64,000 nt of DNA. It comes from Gliomastix tumulicola (taxonomy: Eukaryota; Ascomycota; Sordariomycetes; Hypocreales; Bionectriaceae). The DNA is taken from NCBI GenBank assembly GCA_001599755.1, contig BCHX01000008.1, positions 558,001-622,000 on the forward strand. The letters run 5' to 3'. This document shows positions 43,906 through 55,300 of the stretch, one piece after another. Position numbers and translations under genes: made by a program. The number at the start of each line of letters is the position of its first letter. The first letter of the stretch is position 1. Under the pieces are notes generated by a model, which did not search any database, was not told the DNA's origin, and saw only the letters and a list, made by a program, of their open reading frames with translations.

Positions 43906-45275
43906 GGCTCGAGTTGATGCTTATGTCTACACTGGTGAAGCTTTGAAGCAGCAAGTTTGAGGTGTGAAGCTATTCACAGAAGGCCCTCCATAAGCGAGTC
44001 TACGGCCAGCAAAGCGTTTATGGTGGCCGGCGTTTGGGCGGGCCGGCAGATGGTGATGCTAGTGACCAAAAAAAGCAGCTGTCCGCTTCCTCGATACTAG
44101 CGTCTATCTCTTTACGCGGCCATTGGAGAGTTGTACCCCAACAGACGTCCATGTACCTCGAAGTCGTCTTTTCAAAAAGTGACTTCTCTATACAACGGCG
44201 ACGGCCACCCTCCAGATGCTGCAGGGGGGCTCAATGAGGAAATATGTAAGCCCATCCCCGCTCCCCTATCAAGCTGAGCGATGACATACCCCGGGCAGCA
44301 ATACTCTCCACAAGCAAGCGAGTGGCGTATATGCACATGCATTCCGCTGCATAAGCGAATGTTTCGGGGATAGTTTCAGCTGGCTCCGGGCATCCCCCCG
44401 ACTCCTCTTTCTGCAATGTCACTACAGGCCTCCCCGGGCTCGGAAGTATTGACAAGGGGGAGGGTTAAACGGTCATGCATACCCGTTTACCCCTCTTCAG
44501 CCCTCCATCAGCCCTCCATCACAAGGAGCCTAGACTGGAGGAGGCATGTGTGGCGTTTGCAGAGAACGCCCGCAGGAATGCCCGCGTCATGGCTGCCTGG
44601 TTCTTGCATCATGGTCATTTGATGCCAATCACCATGAATTTGCCGCCCGTTTTACGAAAAGGGACATATGAAGCGAAAACACCGAGCTGATCCAAGTCTC
44701 GAATCCTCGAGATCGTCATTGAGGAGCAGGACTGTGTCATCGACCTCATGTCATGATGTGATGAGAGAAACGTCGAGGCGTCGAAGGGGTGACAAGGGGC
44801 AGGCCGTTGAGTGAGCGAACCGCAGCTGGCGACAGCATCTGGGAAGGTTAGGTGTGCTGCAGACTGGGTAGCTGAGTGACTTCAGCTCACGTTCGACCGC
44901 CAGAGTGCCAATCTGCGCTCTGTTTGAGTGAACGGCTAAGGCCGAAGGCAACCATCGAGGACCAAAGCGGCAACGTTTGCATCCAGGAGCAAGCTGCCAC
45001 GCTGTAATTCCTTGAGCTTGAGTGGCTGTACCGTCCATGACGACCTTGACCAGTCTTAGAGTGTGATGCCGAGAGGCGTTCAGCCTTCCAAGCGACGTGG
45101 AGAAGAGAACTTACTGGGTTGTGACTGAGTGAACCTCCCCCCTCGTACAGAACGGATGAGTATATGAAGTCGCTGTTCTCTACGAAGGCATTCATCTCGT
45201 TCCTCACACATCACAACGCATACTCACATCAATTACCAAGACACCTTACTTCACACACTCCATTCACATTTCAAG
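43906..45275. other. Divergent promoter region A / lectin, 1.37 kb
   Basis: This lies between the head-to-head genes for giant protein A and the lectin. It has an 11-bp perfect tandem duplication (CAGCCCTCCAT x2) at 44498-44519. No gene is supported on either strand. Confidence 0.5.
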
Positions 45276-46318
45276 ATGGTCGGCATCGCTTCCCTTGCTA
45301 ACGCCAACGCCCCCGAGGGCAAGAAGATCAGCCTCTTCTACAACCAGACCAACAAGAATCTGGCCCTCGAGCAGCGCAACGAGCACAACAAGAGCGACTC
45401 CCCCGTCACCGTCTACGTCTCCCCGGATGTCTCCCAGACGGGCATCGTCGAGAACCCGTCCCAGGTCGCTGCCACGGACCTCGACGGCCTGACCATTGTC
45501 TTTGGCTTCACGGCCCCCAAGCCGGACCCCGATGGCAAGCCCCTGCCCAACCACGATGTTTCCATCATCTCCCCCGTGTACAGGCCCGTTGGGACGACTC
45601 TCAAGTCCAACAAGACCATCGCGGCCGCCAGCCATGGCAGCTCTGCTTCCGTCTTCTACCTCGTGTGCGTGTCCCCCTTCAACACTTGGCCTCTCTCGTG
45701 TATATGCCTTGTCCCATACTGACACCTTGTCTACAGCGGCGGTGGCGGAAACACCGTTCACATCGAGGAGGAGGTTGTGGGCGAGAACAGCCCTACCGAG
45801 TGGAAGGGAGCCACCGGTATCCTCGAGGGCTCCTCGCTCGCCGCCTACTGGGCCGAGGAGGACGATGGTCCCGTCCGTCGTATCATCTACCAGGCCGAGG
45901 ATGATGGCGATCTCTACGACTACGAGCCTGAGGATGGGCGTAAGTAGTTCCTTCTGTCCCCCTTCCCTACGCTCGCTTCCCTATCTCATGAGTATGCCCA
46001 TATCTGACAACACTTCCCCGGACCACAGCCAAGAAGATCAAGCACGCCGAGGCCCGTGACGGCTCCCCCCTTGCCGTGACCGTCGCCAACAACAAGGCGT
46101 ATCTCTACTACGTGACCGCCCGCAACGAGCTCGAGAAGATTGTCAAGTCGGACATCTCCAACCCCAAGTCCTGGGGCAGCAACGACACCATCAAGACCAG
46201 CAAGAAGGTCCACGCCGAGAGCCAGATCACCGTGGTCGCGGCCGGCGGCCAGAACCACATCTTCTTTGCCTCTGGCGCTGACGGCAAGGTCTTTGAGCAC
46301 GTCATTGACGCCTGGTAA
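45276..46318 (+). CDS. Fucose-lectin-like beta-propeller (293 aa)
   Basis: Exons are 45276-45664, 45737-45939 and 46029-46318 (72- and 89-bp introns). The protein has no signal peptide. It is built from repeated blades with a common pattern of a small-residue strand, an aromatic strand, then a polar turn: ISLFYNQTNKNLALEQRN, SSLAAYWAEED, PLAVTVANNKAYLYYVT, HIFFASGADGKVFEHV. The size and pattern fit the fungal fucose-specific lectin family (six-bladed propellers of about 310 aa such as AAL). Blade-specific fucose-binding Arg/Glu/Trp positions were not confirmed. Cytosolic fungal lectins of this kind often act in defence against animals or in recognition. Its position inside the giant-gene cluster suggests a sugar-targeting role for the system, which is inference. 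Confidence 0.78.
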
Positions 46319-46800
46319 GCGATGAGCTTCTGGTGACTGCCTGTGAACCACACAGGTGGGCAGAAGTGATGTCGAAGAGGGATAGGGGCATCCTATAACA
46401 GTTGAAGTAGGAGGGATGGTACTGCTGGCAGTCAGGGTGATGAGATGTTTTTGGATTAGCTTAGGATACATTGCAATATCAGACGATTCGCCGAATATTC
46501 CCATCCATCAGTGACACTCTCCTGGAGGTTCACCAAGCTCAAGACACACTTGGAACCTTTGGCCTCTTCAAAATCATCATACTTGAAGATGTCACCTTGA
46601 CAGTATAGAAGGTTGAAGTAGTTACTAATTGATGAACCATGCAGTGTTCTCTTTCTTGCCTTTTTTTATTTTTAATTTCTTCTATTTTTTTAGGTGTTTG
46701 TGTATTTTCTCTCTCACATCCTGAGGCCACGAGACTGGATAAGCACTACAGTCACATAAAATATGGCGCAAATAAGGGGTTTAGCACAAATAGATCAAAA
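46319..46800. other. Intergenic (convergent lectin / B)
   Basis: This is a shared 3' region, AT- and T-rich around 46650-46700. Nothing else was seen. Confidence 0.55.
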
Positions 46801-49800
46801 TCAATTCCCGTGCGGCACTACTGGACCAGGTCCTACAATATCCGTCGGCTTCTTCGTGTCATCCTCCGGCTTGTCCGTCATGATGGGCCGTCGCAGCTGC
46901 AGGAAGCCCTCGAGCGCCGTGTACGGCGCCTTCTCAAACCCGGGCGACATGATATTGCCCTTCTTCTCTATGCCGTACGCGTTGAACAGCGGCAGATCCT
47001 GTCCCTCCTGATCAAACGGCTGCAGCCAGTTCCAGTCGCCCGCCCCCAGTGAGGGGAACGCGACGTTGCGGACGGGCGCGTCCTTCATCGTCCTGGTCGT
47101 CAGCGGGTTTTTGTCATTGTAACTTCCCACGTCGTGCGTCACGCTGATGGGCCCCGCGTGGAAGAAGGCCGTGATGTTGTTCATGGCGTCCTGCCAGGTC
47201 CAGGGCGGCAGCTTGAGCGACGCGGCCGGTAGGAAGGACGAGAAGGCGTGGATGGAACTGAAGGGATCAACGATAGCGCCGTAGACCTTCAACTTGCTGT
47301 TTCTGCTGTCGGTGTACTGCTCAGCCGTGGCCCAGCTCTTCCTGTCGTCGTAGTGGCCGCCCTTGTGCGGGAAGGGCGGCACCCAGTACGGCTCCATCTT
47401 GGGATAGTTGCTGGTATCGATGAACTTGAGGTTGGTGATGCCCTCGGGAGGTCGTGTGGCCTGGTTCTCATTCTCGTTGACAAAGTACGTGTTGACGTGG
47501 TCCAGGATGAGCTCCTTGTCGTGGTCAGACTCGCCGGGACTGGCAAGGGTATCAAAGTAGCCCACGAGCCCGTCGTACTCCCTGCCCTTGTCGCCGAGCT
47601 TGACCTGCAGCTCGTACGTCTTCTTGCCCACGGGCGTGTCCTCGGCGAGTAGGAACATATCTGGCGTCTCGCCGTGGAGGCTCATCTTGGTGCTCTGGAT
47701 CTCGTGCGCCGGCCCGTCGAGCTCGAGCGACACGCCGATGTTGACGAGCGCAAGGGGCTTCCCGACGATGGAGCCGAGGAACTGCGAGTACGCGCTCGGC
47801 GAGGGCGGCATGCTCTTGATGGCCGTCGAGATCATGATCCAGAGGCCCTGGAGGTAGGCGCCGCCCCCGTCCTCGGCCGACATCTGCTTGATGAGCTCGT
47901 CGAGCTGCACGTTGTCCTTGTTCTGGGGCAGCTTGGGATCCTGTGCGAAGGGGAGCCATTTGGGCTCGGCGATGGCGCCGTCCCGGCCGCCGATGCGCAC
48001 TTCGCGGTAGAAGGTCCCGTCGGCGAGGAAGATCTGGATGCCCTGGTCGGCGTAGTTGATGACGAGCCATCCCCAGATGGGGTTCTCCCACTCGGTCACA
48101 GGACGCCAGTAAGACGGGATTCTGTCTCCGTCGCCGGCTTCTGGCGGTTGAGGGTCATCTTGGGACACGGGGGAAGGCGAGACTGGCTTCTTTTCATCCA
48201 CGATTTGCCGAACGACAAACTCGGTGTTGAGACGCGAGTTCTGGTTGATCTGCGGCGGCAGCTGCATGAACTCGCATTTGCCATCTTCATTCGGGAGCAC
48301 CGTGTTGGCCATGTCCTGACCTTCGACCCGGACCACCTGCGGCTCGTAAAAGTCGCTGATGGCTGGGTAGAGGGGAGGGTGCTCGCGAGGGCCCTTGCGT
48401 GGCTTGGGATCAATGGCCACGAGAGCCTGTCCGAACTTGTCAATGATGTTGAATTTGGTGAATCTGGACTTTAGTCAGCTAAGGCACGACAATATGTATC
48501 GTAGCAAGGCGGGATTAATTTGGTCATGTGCGTACCTGATCTGGCCATGGGTGACGGGCTTGAATGGACAGAACGACGCTGTACTGTAGTCATTCTGCGA
48601 CGAGTACGGAGTAAACGCCGAGTTGTTGGCAATCAACTCAAGGTTATCCTTGGTCAGGCCAGCCGAGTCGAACCGGGCAGCTTCAAGCGCCGTTGTATTC
48701 TCACTGCCCGTCGCCGTGATGAACTTGTTCTCCGGCTTGACGTGCGCGCCCGAAGAGAGCGTCAGCAGCCCCTCCGTGAAGCCGCTGAGCGGGCACGAGA
48801 GGTACGATAGTCGCGCTAGGTTGTCCAATAGCCACTTGCGGTCCTCGTCGCCGAGATACGGCCGGAGCAGCTGCGGCGGCGTATCGGAGAAGAGCTGGTT
48901 GACCTTGGCCGCTAGGGAGAAGCTCGGCTGCGGGAGGATTAGCACGCGGCCGGACAAGATGCGTGTGTCTAGTGCCTTCTTGGGCTCGCCCGTCTGCATC
49001 CTCTCCCAGAGAGGCTGCCCGTCCTTGGGAGGCACGCCGTATCGCGTCTTGGGCGGAGCGGAGAGGCGGGCGGCCTGGTCGGCCAGCTCCCACCAGTCAA
49101 AGGGCACGTGGGTGTACTCGACCTCCCACTCGGCGAAGAGAGGGAACCAGGGCTGCCGGTTCTCCCAGCGGTCACGCCAGAGCTTGTTGTCCACCGTAGC
49201 CGACAGGCGGTCGTGGAACTGCGGAAACGCGTGCTTAGACGGCGCCTCCTCGCCATCGCCCGTGTTTGCCGGCATGAGTGTCCAAAACTCGTCAAGAATG
49301 GGCTTGATGATAGTGAGGGACTTCTCGCGCGGGAACTTGTCTCTGATCTGGCTGGCGAGGCTGGAAACGGCGGACGGCACTCCACTCTTTGACACACACT
49401 GCAGTGCCAGGCGGACAGTCATGTTATCGTTGAAGTCAAACGGCCAGCCCGAGTCGATACCGCCAACGAGCACCGTAGGGTCACGGGCGCGGTAGTAGAA
49501 GGGCAGGGTGCTGGTCTTCAGGTTCTGCAGCAGACCACCCTCGACATCGTGCTTCTTTTTGGTCTCCTCGATGTACTTGTCGAGCTCGTCGACCCGGTGC
49601 CCCAGCTGGTCGATCTTCTGGGACAGATCATCTATCTGCCGCGTGTAACGGTCGTTGGCCGTCTGGTCGTCCTTGTTGGTGACGTCGGTGACGTACTTCC
49701 ACCAGACGGAGAACATGTCCCAGCGGTACTGCTGCAGCGACCGCCGACACGCGTCCAGCAGGCGCTGGTACTCGTTGAGAGTGCCGAGCAGTGCCTCACT

Positions 49801-51267
49801 GTCAAGATCAGGCTCTGTGGGCTTGCCCCGCGAGTCCTCGCCGGCGATGAAGAAGTGCTTGCCGCCCTGGGAACGGCTGAAGTTCCAGTTGTACACCATG
49901 TCCTTGGCCTCCCTCTGGCCCTCGACGCCGTCGTCGCGCGCGTGGAGGAGGGAGTCGATGGCGATGATGTCTTCCTCGAGCTTCTCTATATCCTCGTCCT
50001 TCTCGTGGCCCTTCCTCGCCGTCATGTACGTGACGAGGGCATCCATGGGGGACGTGCCCACCGCAGTGGCAGGCATGTCCGGGTCCTGAAGGATAGCCGA
50101 GAACCTGTCCGCGGGGGACTCGGGCTTGCCCGCCTTATCCCAGTGGACGTCGTAGAGGGCGCCGTGGAGGCAGAGGCGCGCTGGGGCGTTCGACTCGAGG
50201 AAGTCGCCCGTCTCGCTGATGCCCGTCTCCTTGAGATCCATGAAGATGCCCTGCAGCTTGTCGGCGTGGGTGAACTTGCCGGCGCCGTCCCAGATGGGAT
50301 CCGAGGCGTCCGACGAGTGCCAGCCGACGAGATAGTAGTCGGCCGTCGCCTTGTCGAGGTACTTGCCCGAGCCGGGCGGCTTGAGCTTGGCTTTATCCTT
50401 GTCCTCTGCCTTCTCAAAGTACTCAAAGTTGTCGACGATGCTGAAGACGTTGGAGTTGTGGAGCTGGTAGTCGGCAAAGAAGCTGTTGCCAGCCTTAAGA
50501 AGACCAATGTCTGCGTACTGGTTCGCGGAGCCGGGCTGATATTCCGCGAGCGGCGTCCTCCTGCCGATGAACACCTCGGCCTGCTGCATGATGCTCAGCC
50601 CCTCTCCCTTCTGGCCGACGACGTAGGGCGACACGTCGACCTGGAGGTCGTAGTTCATCGGTATGTCGTCCAGGTTCCAGCGGAAGTCGCTCTCGAGGAC
50701 CCAGGCCTCGTACTCGTTGAAGTACTGGCGGTGCTGCTCGTCGACGCTGTCCAGGTGCAGCCTGCGGATGATGATCCAGCGCGTCGGAGGCGGCAGATAC
50801 TCGGGCGTCTCCGTGTTCTTGACATCCGGGTTCGGCGACGCGCCGCTGCCCCCTTGGCCCGGTTGATGATGCTCCGGCTGGCGAGGAGCCAGGCCGAGTC
50901 TCTCGCGCTCTTCATCGTGGCGCTCCTTCGACACGGAGTCGGCCGCCACGATACCAGACCTGTATGTCCGGGGCAGAATCCAGTGCAGGTAGACGCCGTA
51001 GCGGTTGCGGCGCTGGAGCGGGTTGGGCCGCGCGCCGAGGTCGGTCAGGCGCATGTTCTTGGACGCGGGAGCCGCATTGTGCAGGTCGGCGTGGTCCAGC
51101 ACGTCGCTCTGGATGAGGAAGTTGTCCAGACGGAGGAAGGTGTAGTTGGGCTGCGTGATGGGGATGATGCGGGCGCCTTTGTCGTCCACCTCGCCCGTGT
51201 TGCAGACCTGGTCGTTGAGGACAAACGCCTGCAGCTGGAGAGGGACGAGAACGACGTCGTTGGCCAT
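46801..51267 (-). CDS. Giant uncharacterised protein B (1464 aa)
   Basis: Two long open frames belong to one gene: exon 1 51267-48536 and exon 2 48463-46801. They are joined by a single 72-bp intron (donor GTACGC, branch GCTGAC, acceptor TCCAG) that yields HGQIRFTKFNIIDKFGQALV. There is no signal peptide or TM segment. The N-terminus (1-110) has NRYGVYLHWILPRTYRSG; then TRWIIIRRL, AWVLESDFRWNLD, and NVFSIVDNFEYF..YLVGWHSSDASDP. A coiled coil lies at about 535-575 (IDDLSQKIDQLGHRVDELDKY). The exon-2 part (about 911-1464) includes PIWGWLVINYADQGIQIF. From memory, bacterial proteins with GVHLHWALP and VVGWYSD segments look alike; no function is established. It is divergent with C, with a 1.1-kb shared promoter. 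Confidence 0.82.
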
Positions 51268-51684
51268 GATGTTTCAAGGAGATCTGAGATCTGAGACGGA
51301 AAATCAGTGGACAGCGAGTAAGAGGCTGTTCACATAGACTGGTGAGAGTGTATCTCGCCTTCTGTATGCTAACACTAGGCGTCACTTATGCTCGGCTCTT
51401 GCAAGCTTGGGAATTTCACCAGTAGCTGTAGCAGGGGGCACCAACCGGTGGTCCATAGCAAGCCCTACAAGTTCAAGCTCTTCAAGCCCAGCTCAGCTCA
51501 GCGGTAGCATCTGCCCCTCCTATCATTCCCTTTGCCCCTCTCCTAGATTGACAATAGAGGAACCCTAGACACCGTCAACATGGCGGAGTACGATGCCGGG
51601 GTCTCGCGGCCTCCGACTAGGTTGTCTGTCAGCATCACATGCCAGTGACATGCAACAGAACCAAGGCCAGTATCCCTGCCACAA

Positions 51685-51740
51685 CCAATACGGGCAAGAA
51701 GAGCAGGTTTCACTCAAGCTGAGCAGCTTCAGCAGCGTCC
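51685..51740 (+). repeat. Imperfect direct repeat, copy 1
   Basis: This aligns with 51783-51837 at an offset of 97-98 bp. Both copies begin CCAATA and share the perfect 14-mer GCAGCTTCAGCAGC. GCCCTTCT follows each copy shortly after. Confidence 0.55.
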
Positions 51741-51782
51741 TGACGTCTATCTAAGCCCTTCTCAGACAGCCCACATTTGTTG

Positions 51783-51837
51783 CCAATAACGGCAACAGAA
51801 GCATGGCCACTCCGATTGGGCAGCTTCAGCAGCTTCC
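51783..51837 (+). repeat. Imperfect direct repeat, copy 2
   Basis: This is the second copy of the duplicated element between genes B and C, differing from copy 1 at roughly a quarter of positions. Confidence 0.55.
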
Positions 51838-52392
51838 AAACGCCCTTCTAGACCACTTGTAGACGGTCTGCGTTTGATATTTCATCACATGCCATTCCAG
51901 CACACCATCCTTGGCATTTCAGCTTGCTTCTGGCCGTCACATCTGCGGGGTATCAACTATGGATTATCGGGCCATCCGGTTGCATATCCGCGCCCATGCA
52001 TCCATCCTGGTCAGATTATAGATAGTTCCCCGCATGTCAGCAAACCCCTGCCTGCAGAAGTGGCACCTCCCGCGCGTAGACGAGGTACATGGTCTTGTCA
52101 AAAGAGTACATCTGGGGAAGTAGCTGTGATGTACCCATGTACCCGTCCAAGACTAGACACTACAGGCGTACAAACTTGATGTTCGTTTAGAGTGATATTC
52201 TCTACATACTGAGCACAGGACGGTGGTGCCCAGACAGCGCTGTATCAGTAGAGTAATCTGCCCAGACCACGTAGATGCCCTCACGTCGGCATCACAGCCA
52301 AAGTGGTGCCATCCTGTCTGCGTACGCGCTTCGTGCGCATTGAAACAGAAACTCCCCTCGGAATACAGTGACTGTCACAATCACCGCCCATT

Positions 52393-55300
52393 ATGAGCTC
52401 CAAGTTCAAGATCTATTCCAGCAAAGCCACGCCCTCGGGCGGCGGCGAGGTCAAAACTGCGGACGCTGGCTCGAACCTCGACAACTTCCTGACGCTCCTC
52501 ACGGGTCAGGTCCTTGTCTTCCCGTCCGCTCCCACCTCGGCCGACCAAGATGTCGAGCTCGACGAGTCGGACGCTCTGTGCACGTGGATCAAGTTCTTGG
52601 ACCCCAAGGGCAAGTTCAGCGCCACGTTCGACGACGGGACAAAGCGAAACATCACGGCCTTCACCTTCCAGTTCGCGGCACCGAGTTGGGAGCTGGTCTT
52701 CAGCTCGTCGGCCTCTGCGCTTCTGCTCTCCTTCGGCTCCCTCATAGGAGGTGATGCCGGTGCCAGAGTGCCCGCGCCGGGTCTCAACGCGGACGGCCAG
52801 CTCCTGTACTTTGGCCTCGACGTCACCAAGTCCAAGGACGTCACCACCACCGTCCAGGGCCTCTTCAAATTTGCCGAGATTGATGCCTATATCCCCTCTG
52901 TCATCGCCAAATGGGGCGTGTCTCTCATGCCTGCCAACGCCCAGGACAAGCACAATGCTCTGTGGTACAGTCCCGTCAACTACGATCAGTCCATCATCCG
53001 ACTGCAGTTCAGCCTCAACGGCGACGACAAGAAGATATTCCAAGACTACATCGCCGGCGCCCTCCCCTCGTTCGAGTTTCAGGGCGTTGACTTCATCTGC
53101 CGCAAGACGCTCACGAGCGCCACGAGCGCCGGTCAGAAGACATCCGTGCCCAGCGGCGAGATCATCATCCAGGCAGGGTGCGTCATCAGTCCCAAGGGCC
53201 GCAGGCTCGAGATCAAGACGGGCATCAGCTTCTCCGCCGAGCAGTATGACCTCACCTTCCGCCTCGACGAGCAGGTCAAGGGCAACGACCCCCTCGGCGA
53301 CGTGCTCGCCTGGCTGGCCGAGTGTGCTGGCGGCAGCAACGATTTCAGCACCGTGCTGGACCTCATCACCCAGCAGGAGAGCAAGCTGTTTGGCGGCCAC
53401 TTTGCCCTGCGCCAGATCAAGATGAGTCTGGCGGCTTCGGAAGAGGGCAAGGGGACCAAGATGAAGAGCTTCTCCATCGACATCGAGGCCAATGCCACCT
53501 TTGGCGCGAGCGGAGCTGATCCGGCGGTGTTTCTACTCAACTACTCCTGGAGGCGAGGCGGTCCCAAGCTGGGCACGATCAGGGGCGACCTGTGGAACTG
53601 TAAGTGTGCTCCCGAACTATGCACCAGCGAGAGAAATTGCTAAACTGACTGTTGCTCAGACTTTGACAACTCTCCTGCGCGTGATCTGGCGCCGAACTAC
53701 GAGGAGATCAAGACTCTGGTGCCCAACACGAACCCCGTGGCCAAGTCCATCAGCATCCCCAAGATGATCCCCGGCGTCGAGATCGAGAACGTGCCCAAGA
53801 ACATCCCAACCGACATCACCAGGGCGTACATCATGATCAACCAGGACAGCATCGCCGTCGGCGGCACGATCGAGTCCGTCGACTACAGCTCCTCGGACGC
53901 CTACCCTGTACCGCAGCTGGATCTCGGCTTCATCACCCTCGACGCGTCGTACGACTGGTCCAAGAGCGAGCTCGCAGTCCAGGCAGGCATCCTGGTCGAG
54001 CTCAAGCCGTCGGAGCACGCGAAGCACCAGGAAGTGGCCATGCTCACTGGCCATGTCGAGTATGACAGCAAGACGAGCAAATGGGTCCTTAGCGCTGATC
54101 TCGAAGGTCTCTATCTGTCCTCTCTCTACAACTTCTTCTTTCACAAGGCGGAAGGCCAGGGCGACGATGCGATTGGCGAGGGTGACCATGTGCTCCCACT
54201 CATTGACGCCATTGAGATTGAGACGCTGGCTCTCACGTACACGTACGAGAAGCCTCCTCAGGGAAGCGGCGACGACGTTGTGGGCAGCTCCTTTGTCTTC
54301 AAGGGCATCCTCAACGTCTCGGACCTCCAGCTGCAGCTCGACTTCAACTACGCCAACAAGGCCTGGGACTTCTCGGCCCACCTCCACGCCGGCAAGGAGA
54401 CGTCCATCGGCAAGATCCTCGAGGCTCTGCTGGGCGAGGACATCGACGTACCCGAGTTCCTGTACGATGCGAAGCTTGATCCGGCCAAGAAGGACGGCAT
54501 CGACATCCAGATGAAGAAGAGTCCGGCAGCCAACAAGCAGAAGGGAGGAGGAGCAGGAGGCTCGGGTGCCTTCCAGTTCATCGCCAAGCTGACGGTTCAC
54601 CCCTTCGAGGACCTGGGCATCGAGCTCACCTTTGCCCAGTGGCACGGCGAGAACTGGCCGGCCGCGGAGCCGTCCAAGAGGCTTGTCAAGGTCGCGTTGA
54701 CGGGCATCCCGCACGTGGCCATCCCGCTCGTCGGGGATATCACGCAGCCGTTTGACGAGATGTACTTTATGTACGTCATGGACGGCACCAAGCAGAACAA
54801 GGGCAAGCCGCCCGGCATCACGCGGAAGGAGAAGGACGACCTGAACCAGGACGACGCCTTCCAGGAGCACCCGCTCATTGCCAAGGACAAGAGCAAGGAG
54901 GAGGGCGACGGGGTTGTCATCATCAGCGCCGGTGCTCACTTTGCCATCGTCATCAAGGAGTCCAACGGAACGAGGACGTGCATCCTCGACTACGACTTCA
55001 AGAAGCAGACTCCTCAGGGTGGCAAGAAGGCGCCGTCTCAGAAGAGTATCGGGGCACCGTCTGCTCCATCGGAGAAGAAGACAGGCGGCGACAAGCCCGA
55101 CTCGGATGGCAACAGCAACTCGGCGCCCCTCAAGAAGAAGATGGGCCCCTTGTCCATCAGCAACATCGGCCTCAAGTACACCAACAAGATCCTGCACATC
55201 AGCTTCAACGCGACCATGGAGCTCGGCCCCATCGCCTTCACGCTCATCGGCTTCGGCCTCAACATGGAGATTACGAGCCTCGACTTCCGCCACATCAGCA

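Larger units (their letters stand above)
51268..52392. other. Divergent promoter region B / C, 1.1 kb
   Basis: This separates the head-to-head giant genes B and C. It contains an imperfect direct duplication (51685-51740 and 51783-51837) and no supported ORF. It is the natural place for joint regulation of B and C. Confidence 0.55.

Noticed and set aside
42925..43917. Plus-strand ORF of 330 codons opposite gene A
   Set aside because: Antisense shadow of the N-terminal part of A.
49549..51294. Plus-strand ORF of 581 codons opposite gene B
   Set aside because: It mirrors B's codon structure and is rich in V, L, E, R and D with no domain. It is a typical antisense shadow of GC-rich coding DNA.
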